Source: Thermoplasmata archaeon (GTDB lineage: Archaea; Thermoplasmatota; Thermoplasmata; Lutacidiplasmatales; UBA184). From it: DNA of 7,585 nt. The DNA lies in the NCBI GenBank assembly GCA_013044425.1, contig JABEUK010000097.1:1-7585 (forward strand). Reading direction: 5' to 3'. The position numbers and the translations under genes were made by a program. Position 1 is the stretch's first letter. Every line of letters begins with the position of its first letter. Below, in pieces: positions 1 through 5,441 of this stretch. A model generated the notes under the pieces. The model saw only the letters and a list, made by a program, of their open reading frames with translations, was not told the DNA's origin and did not search any database.

Positions 1-62
1 CCTAAAGGACCGGCCGAGCCTCCGCGCGACCCGCCTTAAGCCGCGAGAGGGTTGCAGCCGCC

Positions 63-590
63 GTGTCGGAGCCCGTCCTGCGCCTTCGGATAGACCCGGC
101 TACTATCGAGGAGATCTGGGAGGAGGGTGGAGGATTCCCCTTCCGGGGGCCCATCCTGAGGGCGCCTCTCGCGGAATATCTCGAGAACCAGGCGCGGCGG
201 GCCCGGTCGGCGGCCTCCGTGAACCTGACCATCCACGCGGGGGACGCGCCGTTGGACGCGGAGGCGCAAACCCGGTTCGTCCGGAACTATCGATCGTTCT
301 TCGAGGTGAAGTTCGACGGGGTGGAGCTCGAGCGCGCGGTCAATCGTCGGGAGGGGCTGCAGTCCCTGTACGTCGGAGTCGCGACCTCGCTCGTCGCGCT
401 GGCCCTCGTCGTCTTCGTGGACGTCGGCCTCGGCTTCCACACCTTCGCCATCTACTTCGTGCTCCTCGTGCTCGTATGGGTATTGATGTGGGACTCGATC
501 GAGAAGCTGGTCTTCGACTCGATGTTCATTCGGATGCGAGCTCGGGCGCTCGCCAAGCTGCGGGACGCGCCGGTCACGTTCGGGCGGTAG
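63..590 (+). CDS. Uncharacterised protein with two C-terminal membrane helices
   Basis: This is a 175-residue protein that I do not recognise by name. The first part (about residues 1-100) is soluble, charged and mixed alpha/beta in character. Two closely spaced hydrophobic helices follow at about 104-121 and 126-143, and the chain ends in a basic amphipathic segment rich in Arg and Lys. The end of the second helix reads VLMWDSIEKLVFD. A Trp, then an acidic helix, then an Arg-rich tail recalls a loosely defined group of small archaeal and bacterial membrane proteins of unknown role, but that resemblance is from memory and weak. The GTG start at 63 is the first possible start after an in-frame stop at 3-5, and GAGAGG at 45-50 lies about 12 nt upstream. 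The long N-terminal part probably faces the cytoplasm (positive-inside reasoning). No neighbour reveals its job. Confidence 0.75.
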   Translation: MSEPVLRLRIDPATIEEIWEEGGGFPFRGPILRAPLAEYLENQARRARSAASVNLTIHAGDAPLDAEAQTRFVRNYRSFFEVKFDGVELERAVNRREGLQSLYVGVATSLVALALVVFVDVGLGFHTFAIYFVLLVLVWVLMWDSIEKLVFDSMFIRMRARALAKLRDAPVTFGR

Positions 591-603
591 TCCGCCCGGC
601 TCG

Positions 604-618
604 ACCTGCGCCGCAGGT
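604..618. repeat. Short perfect inverted repeat after the first gene
   Basis: ACCTGC at 604-609 and GCAGGT at 613-618 flank a 3-base spacer, 13 nt past the stop codon at 588-590. In RNA it would make a 6-bp hairpin. No T-run follows, so a terminator role is only a guess. A protein-binding palindrome is equally possible. Confidence 0.4.
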
Positions 619-672
619 TCTCCCAGAAGAGCCCACGTAACGCCGCGCTGAGCTCTCGGCCCGCCCTCGTGT

Positions 673-695
673 TAGAGATGGGCGAACATCTCCTA
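673..695. repeat. Imperfect inverted repeat (hairpin) in the intergenic stretch
   Basis: GAGATG at 675-680 pairs with CATCTC at 687-692 across the loop GGCGAA. Skipping C693 extends the stem by T673-A695 and A674-T694, giving 8 pairs with one bulge. It may be a transcript-end structure or part of a small RNA. The sequence alone does not decide. Confidence 0.35.
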
Positions 696-854
696 TGCCG
701 AGGGGGACGGCGTACTCGTCCGTCGCTTGCCGATCGGGTCCGGCCATCGAACCGTATCGGATCGTTCCACCGATCGTGAGCCGAGGCGAGCACGGCTGAG
801 GCGGCCCACGGCGCGCTACCGCCCGGTGGGGACCCATCACAAAGTGTTCTATGA

Positions 855-867
855 CCTAATAATTAGG
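855..867. promoter_or_regulatory. Candidate operator: 6-1-6 inverted repeat upstream of the metal module
   Basis: CCTAATAATTAGG is a perfect inverted repeat with a single central base. It lies 7 bp upstream of the TATA box at 875-882 and about 37-49 bp upstream of the regulator's ATG. It is AT-rich within GC-rich surroundings. TTAGG/CCTAA half-sites are reminiscent of IdeR/DtxR-type iron boxes, so autoregulation by the DtxR-like protein encoded next door is a natural guess. The position upstream of the TATA box would fit either activation or hindrance of TBP/TFB binding. The palindrome is directly seen; its function is inferred. Confidence 0.5.
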
Positions 868-874
868 GGTGGAC

Positions 875-882
875 GTATATAA
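875..882 (+). promoter_or_regulatory. TATA box for a leaderless transcript
   Basis: GTATATAA is a good archaeal TATA box. Its centre lies about 25 bp before the ATG at 904, which is the usual distance from TATA centre to transcription start. Transcription would therefore begin at or within a base or two of the ATG. The absence of a Shine-Dalgarno sequence in front of 904 agrees with leaderless translation. It is the likely promoter for the three genes spanning 904-2604. Confidence 0.75.
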
Positions 883-903
883 TCTCAAACCCTCCGCCTC
901 CCG

Positions 904-1335
904 ATGGAGACGCTCGAGCGCCTCACCCGTCGGCAGATCGACGCCCTTCGGGCCGTCGCCCTCAGCGAGGGTCCGGACCGCGGTGCCTCGCTGAAGGCCA
1001 TCTCGGTCACGCTGCGGGTACGGCCCCCGTCCGCCCTCGGCCATCTCACCGCGCTCGAACGGCTTGGGTTGGTGGAACGGCATCGCGGGAAGACCCGGCT
1101 CACGTCACGGGGCCGTGCGTGCATCACGGACTACCAACGGCATCACCGAGTCGCGGAGCAGCTCTTCGCGGGGCTGGGCTTCTCATCCCAAGAGACGTGT
1201 CGGGCGGCCCGGCAGATCGACCTGGCGTTGGACCACCGGACGGTCGAGCACATCTGCCGGGCCGAAGGGCACCCAGCTCTCTGCCCCCACGGCGATCCCA
1301 TCCCACCGTGTGGGAGCGCTAACTCGCGCCCGTAG
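904..1335 (+). CDS. DtxR/MntR-family metal-dependent transcriptional regulator with an altered metal site
   Basis: This 143-residue protein is probably a metal-sensing repressor. Residues about 7-72 form the winged helix: LTRRQIDAL, a helix-turn-helix around SLKAISVTLRVRPPSALGHL, then GLVERHRGKTRLTSRG as the wing. The following RHHRVAEQLF and the ending CPHGDPIP (127-134) are hallmarks of the DtxR dimerisation domain. The length suits the short form without an SH3 domain. By eye against Corynebacterium DtxR, ancillary-site His79 and Glu83 correspond to H81 and E85, and His98 to C99. The primary-site Met10, Cys102, Glu105 and His106 become Q11, R103, D106 and L107. Further Cys and His residues cluster near the C-terminus (C118, H123, C127, H129, C136). 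The metal may therefore be unusual, or sensing may be reduced. The stop lies 9 nt before the permease ATG, so the two genes are co-transcribed. The ATG fits the leaderless promoter at 875-882. Confidence 0.88.
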   Translation: METLERLTRRQIDALRAVALSEGPDRGASLKAISVTLRVRPPSALGHLTALERLGLVERHRGKTRLTSRGRACITDYQRHHRVAEQLFAGLGFSSQETCRAARQIDLALDHRTVEHICRAEGHPALCPHGDPIPPCGSANSRP

Positions 1336-1344
1336 GTCCCCGTC

Positions 1345-2289
1345 ATGGATCTGAACTTCATCCTGAACCCGCCCGCGAACCTGACGATCCCCACCATCCT
1401 GGCTGTCGGCTTTATCCTCGGGGTCCTGCACGGCATCACCCCCGACGAGCATACGTGGCCGATCACGTTCAGCTACTCCATCGGCAGTTACGGCACGCGG
1501 GGCGGCATGAAGGCCGGCCTCACGTTCTCCTCGGGGTTCACCATTCAGCGGACCCTTCTCACGGCCCTGGGGTTCCTCGGGCTGGCCGCGATCTACCAAG
1601 TCTACAACCTGGACGGTCCGATCTACATCGTGGTCGGCCTCGCGATGTTCATTGCCGGCTGGTATCTGTTGCGGGGTACCGACATCCACCTCCCGCTCGA
1701 TCACTGGGGCGAGCGGCTCTTCGGACGGTTCTTCCGCGATCACACTCACCACACCACCCTCGCCGAGAGGGGGTCGCCGCCGCCGAAGGAGGAACTGAAG
1801 CCGATACCCCTTCGGATGGCGATGGTGCACGGATTCATTGCTGGGTGGGGCTTCGGTGGTTTCGCGGTCATCATCGTATTCGTTCTCGCTCCCGAGATGC
1901 CCAACGTCGGTTGGGCGGCACTGGTAGGCACCTGCTTCGGGCTCGGGACCATGGTGATGCAAATCGTCACGGGAGCCGTCTTCGCGCAACTCGCCCGAAG
2001 CAAGAAGCTCTCCCCGGGCCAGATCAAGCGGATCGGGCGTTCGACCGCGGCACGGACCTTGTATGTGGGAGGTCTCGCGTTCATGGCCGTTGGTGCGGTG
2101 GTTGCCGCCGCTCCGTGGCTCAGTCAGGTCGCGATCTCGACGGGGAACCCGGTGCCGAACCTCAACTCCATCGGCTACTCCACGGTCATCATCGTTGTGG
2201 TTGTCGGCGTGATCGGTGGCTACAGCCTGTGGAAGACCTACCGCGAAGTGCGACGGCCCCCGGGTGCCCCCATCTCCGATGGGGGGTGA
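1345..2289 (+). CDS. NicO/UreH-like polytopic membrane protein, probable transition-metal permease
   Basis: The 314-residue protein has about six to seven hydrophobic segments (about 14-30, 62-82, 91-109, 157-181, 189-215, 237-260 and 279-295). The signature is HGITPDEH at residues 29-36, which gives H-x4-D-E-H in the first membrane helix. This resembles the HX4DH metal motif of NiCoT/NicO nickel-cobalt permeases and of UreH/HupE-like proteins. A His-rich loop (H115, H120, H133, H135, H136) joins the two halves, and a second histidine-containing motif, MVHGFIAGWGFGG, opens the second half. The likely role is moving nickel, cobalt or another divalent metal across the cytoplasmic membrane. Direction is not shown, and a TauE/SafE- or DsbD-like assignment is possible. 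It lies 9 nt after the regulator, with only a weak AGGT in front of the ATG, so coupled translation is likely. The C-terminus is a short basic, Pro-rich tail. Confidence 0.75.
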   Translation: MDLNFILNPPANLTIPTILAVGFILGVLHGITPDEHTWPITFSYSIGSYGTRGGMKAGLTFSSGFTIQRTLLTALGFLGLAAIYQVYNLDGPIYIVVGLAMFIAGWYLLRGTDIHLPLDHWGERLFGRFFRDHTHHTTLAERGSPPPKEELKPIPLRMAMVHGFIAGWGFGGFAVIIVFVLAPEMPNVGWAALVGTCFGLGTMVMQIVTGAVFAQLARSKKLSPGQIKRIGRSTAARTLYVGGLAFMAVGAVVAAAPWLSQVAISTGNPVPNLNSIGYSTVIIVVVVGVIGGYSLWKTYREVRRPPGAPISDGG

Positions 2290-2352
2290 GAGGGGAGAGG
2301 GGGATCGGTCGGCCGATTCCCCGGTCCTCGAACTCTCTGCGGGCCAACTGCC

Positions 2353-2358
2353 GGAGGG
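2353..2358 (+). promoter_or_regulatory. Strong Shine-Dalgarno site for the small HesB/IscA-like gene
   Basis: GGAGGG ends 6 nt before the ATG at 2365. It is the best ribosome site in the window and fixes the start of the 79-residue protein. The 25 codons between the permease stop and this ATG, read in the same frame, show no resemblance to the missing HesB N-terminal half. Confidence 0.75.
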
Positions 2359-2364
2359 TGCCTC

Positions 2365-2604
2365 ATGGGAAGCACGTTCGAGCCCATCGTCAAGGTCGAT
2401 GGCTTCTCGCTCTTGGTCGATGACGACAGCGCCCTGATGCTGGGCGGCGCCTGGATCGGCTTCGTCCAGTCGCACGATCAGACCGGCTTTGGCATCACTG
2501 CTCCGAAGTTCCGCTCTCACGAGGAGCCTCCCCAGCCCGCCGGGCACGCACCGTCTCCCGGGGCCGGCGGTGGTTGGGGCTGCGGCTCGGGCGGTTGCGG
2601 TTAG
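2365..2604 (+). CDS. Small HesB/IscA-like protein (C-terminal half only) with a Gly/Cys tail
   Basis: This is a 79-residue protein. Residues 13-47 align by eye with the second half of A-type Fe-S carriers such as IscA. The shared pattern is a hydrophobic strand, V-D, S, L-x-G, a hydrophobic residue, F-V, six residues, then G-F-x-[IF]. In IscA the same stretch leads to the terminal Cys-Gly-Cys-Gly. Here a Pro/Gly/His-rich linker (50-70) leads to GWGCGSGGCG, placing cysteines at 73 and 78. The N-terminal half of the fold, which holds the first cluster-ligand cysteine, is absent, and no in-frame sequence upstream supplies it. The strong ribosome site argues for a genuine short gene rather than a decayed one. 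It is the third gene after the DtxR-like regulator and the permease, 75 nt past the permease stop. A role in carrying metal or Fe-S clusters is inferred. Homology is moderately sure; function is not. Confidence 0.7.
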   Translation: MGSTFEPIVKVDGFSLLVDDDSALMLGGAWIGFVQSHDQTGFGITAPKFRSHEEPPQPAGHAPSPGAGGGWGCGSGGCG

Positions 2605-2620
2605 GTCGACGGATTAACCG

Positions 2621-2635
2621 TTTCTCCTTTTCTTC
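2621..2635 (+). terminator. Pyrimidine-rich probable terminator of the metal module
   Basis: TTTCTCCTTTTCTTC begins 16 nt after the stop of the HesB/IscA-like gene. Archaeal transcription commonly ends in T-rich tracts without a hairpin, and this is the most T-rich stretch in the GC-rich window. Confidence 0.5.
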
Positions 2636-2664
2636 TCCGAGCATCCCCGGATCTTCCGAAGCGT

Positions 2665-2817
2665 ATGATCTCCTATGTCGGGCTGGCGGTCGCGGCCGTG
2701 ACGGGCATCGTAGTGGGCGCGACCATCTACTGGACCGGCCAACGAAGCGGCCTCGGAGCTTCCCTTCCCCGTTCGCCTCCCGGGGGCCACATCGGACCGC
2801 CGGGCGAAGCGCCATAA
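2665..2817 (+). CDS. Possible small single-helix membrane protein (50 residues)
   Basis: An ATG at 2665 opens a 50-codon frame ending in TAA at 2815-2817. Residues 2-23 form one clean hydrophobic helix (ISYVGLAVAAVTGIVVGATIYW), followed by a short polar, Pro/Gly-rich tail. That division is unusual for a chance frame in GC-rich DNA, where spurious products tend to be Arg-rich. Against it, no clear Shine-Dalgarno sequence or TATA box precedes it, and I recognise no family. It could be a read-through part of the metal module, 60 nt downstream of the HesB/IscA-like gene, or an independent small gene. Confidence 0.4.
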   Translation: MISYVGLAVAAVTGIVVGATIYWTGQRSGLGASLPRSPPGGHIGPPGEAP

Positions 2818-2906
2818 ACCGCGCGAGCGACACCGCCGCCAGAGCGGATTGGGTCGCTGGGAATGCATCGGCCCCTATCGTCCATCGTAGCGGCTCCTCG
2901 CGTCGG

Positions 2907-2937
2907 GGCAGGCGCCCGGGGCCGGCGAGTTCCTGCC
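2907..2937. repeat. GC-rich hairpin between the small ORF and the surface-protein gene
   Basis: GGCAGG (2907-2912) pairs with CCTGCC (2932-2937). Directly inside, CGCC (2913-2916) pairs with GGCG (2924-2927), leaving a 7-base loop and a 4-base bulge AGTT. Ten pairs in total make this one of the stronger foldable elements in the otherwise empty 2818-3040 stretch. It might close the upstream transcript. I see no coding signal around it. Confidence 0.35.
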
Positions 2938-2996
2938 GTTCCGGAAGAAGGGGTCGAGCGGAGTCACCCGTGCCCGCGATCGGTGGTTGTTCGCTG

Positions 2997-3006
2997 AATT
3001 TGAATT
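2997..3006 (+). promoter_or_regulatory. Possible TATA element for the surface-protein gene
   Basis: AATTTGAATT is the only AT-rich patch near the gene. If used, transcription would start near 3025-3030 and give a leader of about 45 nt that contains the hairpin at 3043-3058 and the ribosome site at 3058-3063. The match to a TATA consensus is poor. Confidence 0.3.
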
Positions 3007-3042
3007 GACAGGCGCGTCATATCAGCGGCGTGAGTCGGAGCC

Positions 3043-3058
3043 TCGGTCTACGGACCGA
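3043..3058 (+). promoter_or_regulatory. Hairpin with a UACG tetraloop just upstream of the ribosome site
   Basis: TCGGTC (3043-3048) and GACCGA (3053-3058) flank the loop TACG, closed by a C-G pair. In RNA this is a cUACGg member of the very stable UNCG tetraloop class. The stem ends where the AAAGGA ribosome site begins, 14 nt before the ATG, so it could influence translation initiation of the surface protein. The structure is seen; the regulatory role is inferred. Confidence 0.5.
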
Positions 3059-3063
3059 AAGGA
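3058..3063 (+). promoter_or_regulatory. Ribosome site selecting the ATG at 3073
   Basis: AAAGGA ends 9 nt before ATG 3073. A TTG at 3064 in the same frame touches this site directly and is too close to use it, so ATG 3073 is the better start. Confidence 0.5.
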
Positions 3064-3072
3064 TTGTACAAC

Positions 3073-5250
3073 ATGTCAATCGAACACCCGCGCACCTGGA
3101 TCGCCGCCATGAGTCTATTGGTCACCTTTGGGATGCTCTTCGCCGCGTTCGCGGTGGCCGCCCCCCCGACGTATGGGAGCTCGGTGGCCGCGGGGAGCTC
3201 ACCTGCCTCGAGCGCGGGTTCGAGTGGACAGGGTCCGAACGCTACCTGCGGGCAGTCGACCGTCCCCCTCGGTTCGGCGTCGAGCTACGCCGTTCTCGCT
3301 GCGGCGGGCGTCTCGAGCACGGGTCCGACGGCCATCACCGGTGATCTCGGGGTAGGCCCGGGCTCCTCGGTTACAGGATTCCCACCGGGAACGCTGACGG
3401 GAACAGAGAACATCGCAAACACCGCCGCCGTGGCGGCCGAAGCGAACGTGACGATTGCCTTCAACGATGCCTTCGCTCGCTCCAATTGCGCGGTCAGCGT
3501 TGCCGGGAACATCGGTGGGCAGACCTTGACCCCGGGGCTGTACGCCTCGTCCTCCACGTTGGCGATCTCCTCGGGTGACCTCACCCTCAGCGCGGGGGGC
3601 AACTCCTCCGCCATCTTCGTCTTCCAGGTCGCGAGCGCGCTGACCACCACCTCCGGTCGCCTGGTCATTCTGACGAACGGAACGCAAGCCTCCAACATCT
3701 TTTGGGTCATCGGCACGTCGGCCACCTTGGGGACAACGTCCGTCATGCAGGGGACGCTCCTCGCCGGCGCGTCCATTACGATGGCGACCGGAGCCCAGCT
3801 GAACGGGCGGGCCCTGGCGCGGGTCGGAGCGGTCACCCTGGAGGACAACACGATCGTGGTCCCGACCGCCCATGCATCGACCAACTCGACCACGTCCGCG
3901 GTAAACTTCGAAGAGCACGGCCTGCCGACCGCGACGAACTGGTCGGTGACCCTCGCCGGCTCCTCCCAGTTCTCGCTGGCGAACAGTATCTCGTTCACCG
4001 AACCCAACGGCTCGTACCTCTACCTCGTCGGGTCGGTTTCCGGGTTCGTTGCCACTCCCTCGTCTGGGACGATCGTGGTCCTCGGGGCGGCTCTGACGCA
4101 AACGATCGCCTTCGCTCCGGTCGGCTCGACCGGTCGCCTCTCGATCTCGGTCGTCCCGGCCACCGCGTCCGTCACGCTCGATGGCCGTACGATCAACGGA
4201 ACCGCAGGGACGTATCTGGAGACCGTCGCTGCCGGACCCCACTACGTGAACGCGACCCTCTCCGGGCACGCGTCGTACTCCAACCTGGTCTCCGTGGCGG
4301 CCGGGGTCACGATCTCGCTGTCCATCACTCTCGCGCCTATCCTAAACTTCGGCTACCTTACGGGAACGGTGATCCCCACCACCGCAACCGTGATCGCGAG
4401 CGGATTCATCGTGCCGGTGCAGAACGGCGCGTTCAACGTGAGCTTGGCTCCCGGCGCGTACTACCTATCCGTGACCGCCACCGGGTACCAGAGCGAGACC
4501 GTGGAGACCAGCGTGTCTGTGGGACACGTGAGCCCACTTGTGCTCGCACTGACGGCGGTTTCGAGCACCGTGACGCTCTCCGGGCGGGTAACGCCGTCAC
4601 CCGGTGTCTCGGTCGTTGCGGACGGGTTCGCAGCCTTCGTGAACGCGAGCGGGTATTACCGGATCTTTGTGGTCCCAGGGGCGTACACGGTCTCGGCCTC
4701 GGCCCCCGGATACTTCCCCGATGCGGTGAATCTGACGATCGCGGCGAACGCCACACTGAACTTCAGGCTGACACGGGAACCGGTGGCGACCTCCACTCGG
4801 ACGATCGATCACGTGACCGCCACCGGCTACAACGTCACGGTGACGAACGTGGTCAACGGCAACCGAAACATCACGGTCACCTACACGTCCCTCGCGAACG
4901 GGACCCTGCTGGTGGCGGTTCCGTACGCCTACGTCCAGAACGCGACGCTGGCGCAGCTCCTGGCGAGCCACGTCGACATCTCGGGCGTCGCGTACACGAA
5001 CTTTACGGTCAGCGTGTCGGCGAACTACACGGTGACCCTGACGGTGCGCGGACTCGCGGGCGATCCGGCTCTCAGCTGGACGAGCTCCGGGACGAGCCCC
5101 GCCGGGACATCGGGCTCGAGCTCTACGTTCCTCGGCCTACCCGGCAACGAGGGTTACTATCTGATCGCCGCGATCGTGGTCGTCATCGCCGTGATCGCGT
5201 TGGCCGCCGTGGCGATGCGCCGCCGCGGTCCCCCGGCCCCGAAATCTTAG
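3073..5250 (+). CDS. Membrane-anchored surface protein with a DUF3494 (ice-binding-like) domain and PEGA/carboxypeptidase-regulatory-like repeats
   Basis: The 725-residue protein begins with a signal peptide (basic start, hydrophobic core 10-29). A Ser/Gly-rich linker is followed by a DUF3494 beta-helix domain at about 65-263. Its signatures are LGSASSYAVLA, TGPTAITGDLGVGPG, VTGFPPGTLTG, GGQTLTPGLY, IFVFQV and LNGRALARVGAVTLEDNTI. Residues 276-350 form a beta domain (VNFEEHGLPTATNWSVTLAG) widespread in Thermoplasmata surface proteins. About 353-420 is PEGA-like, and 425-568 holds two carboxypeptidase-regulatory-like repeats (GAYYLSVTATGY, GAYTVSASAPGY). After a further beta region and a Ser/Gly/Thr linker, residues 695-714 form one membrane helix followed by MRRR, which stays inside. 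Roughly twenty N-x-S/T sequons suggest heavy N-glycosylation. The protein is displayed outside the cell. The domain binds ice in some bacteria, algae and fungi, but adhesion is an equally likely role here. It is probably monocistronic. Confidence 0.9.
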   Translation: MSIEHPRTWIAAMSLLVTFGMLFAAFAVAAPPTYGSSVAAGSSPASSAGSSGQGPNATCGQSTVPLGSASSYAVLAAAGVSSTGPTAITGDLGVGPGSSVTGFPPGTLTGTENIANTAAVAAEANVTIAFNDAFARSNCAVSVAGNIGGQTLTPGLYASSSTLAISSGDLTLSAGGNSSAIFVFQVASALTTTSGRLVILTNGTQASNIFWVIGTSATLGTTSVMQGTLLAGASITMATGAQLNGRALARVGAVTLEDNTIVVPTAHASTNSTTSAVNFEEHGLPTATNWSVTLAGSSQFSLANSISFTEPNGSYLYLVGSVSGFVATPSSGTIVVLGAALTQTIAFAPVGSTGRLSISVVPATASVTLDGRTINGTAGTYLETVAAGPHYVNATLSGHASYSNLVSVAAGVTISLSITLAPILNFGYLTGTVIPTTATVIASGFIVPVQNGAFNVSLAPGAYYLSVTATGYQSETVETSVSVGHVSPLVLALTAVSSTVTLSGRVTPSPGVSVVADGFAAFVNASGYYRIFVVPGAYTVSASAPGYFPDAVNLTIAANATLNFRLTREPVATSTRTIDHVTATGYNVTVTNVVNGNRNITVTYTSLANGTLLVAVPYAYVQNATLAQLLASHVDISGVAYTNFTVSVSANYTVTLTVRGLAGDPALSWTSSGTSPAGTSGSSSTFLGLPGNEGYYLIAAIVVVIAVIALAAVAMRRRGPPAPKS

Positions 5251-5346
5251 GCCACAAGAGGCGAGGGGAGAACCGGCCCGCCGGGCGTGTGTCTACGCTC
5301 CGACGGGGCACCGCCCCCGGGCCCGACGGGTTCGCTCGGTTTGGAA
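5251..5346. other. Convergent intergenic stretch
   Basis: The plus-strand surface-protein gene and the minus-strand tRNA block end towards each other here. CCGGC/GCCGG at 5273-5284 is a small self-complementary element. I see no T-rich terminator and no gene. Confidence 0.4.
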
Positions 5347-5422
5347 TGGGCCCGGACGGATTCGAACCGTCGATCAACCGGTTATGAGCCGGCCGCTCTC
5401 GGCCGGGCTAAGCTACGGGCCC
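5347..5422 (-). tRNA. tRNA with anticodon CAT (tRNA-Ile2 or elongator tRNA-Met)
   Basis: This 76-nt cloverleaf is complete. The acceptor stem is GGGCCCG/CGGGCCC, followed by discriminator A with no encoded CCA. The D-arm carries GCTT/GAGC and G18-G19. The anticodon stem GCCGG/CCGGT encloses loop CTCATAA, and the variable region is TGATC. The T-arm is GACGG-TTCGAAT-CCGTC. The anticodon CAT serves initiator Met, elongator Met or Ile2 (C34 modified to agmatidine in archaea). Initiator is unlikely because the stem lacks the three stacked G-C pairs at 29-31/39-41 and begins with a G1-C72 pair. Choosing between Ile2 and elongator Met needs comparison with the other CAT tRNAs of the genome. It begins 19 nt after tRNA-Asn on the same strand, so the two are probably one transcript. 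Confidence 0.93.
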
Positions 5423-5441
5423 AGGGAACGCAGTGGTGAGG

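Larger units (their letters stand above)
591..854. other. Intergenic stretch without a convincing gene
   Basis: About 260 bases separate the two-helix membrane protein from the promoter of the metal module. Reading frames on both strands here are short, rich in Arg, Gly and Ser, and lack family signals or good ribosome sites. I see two inverted repeats (listed separately at 604-618 and 673-695), either of which could end the upstream transcript, and nothing else I can support. Confidence 0.6.

Noticed and set aside
574..840. 88-codon minus-strand frame that could use the AT-rich patch as a divergent promoter
   Set aside because: The AT-rich element is at a suitable distance, but the product is low-complexity Arg/Gly/Ser sequence and overlaps the end of the first gene. 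Nothing supports it as a protein.
1183..2547. 454-codon open frame on the minus strand
   Set aside because: It lies antisense to the regulator, permease and small Fe-S gene. The product is Arg/Asp/Gly-rich with no family signal, while the plus strand carries clear motifs. Long antisense frames are expected in GC-rich DNA.
2574..3008. 144-codon plus-strand frame after the metal module
   Set aside because: It starts inside the HesB/IscA-like gene. The product is Arg/Ser-rich with no fold or family signal, and it crosses the probable terminator. The 50-codon frame at 2665 is more protein-like.
3064..3072. TTG 3064 as the start of the surface protein
   Set aside because: It directly abuts the AAAGGA ribosome site with no spacing, whereas ATG 3073 is spaced normally and gives a typical signal peptide.
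3702..5387. 561-codon plus-strand frame inside the surface-protein gene
   Set aside because: It is an Arg-rich product in a shifted frame of a well-supported gene, and it runs on into the tRNA.
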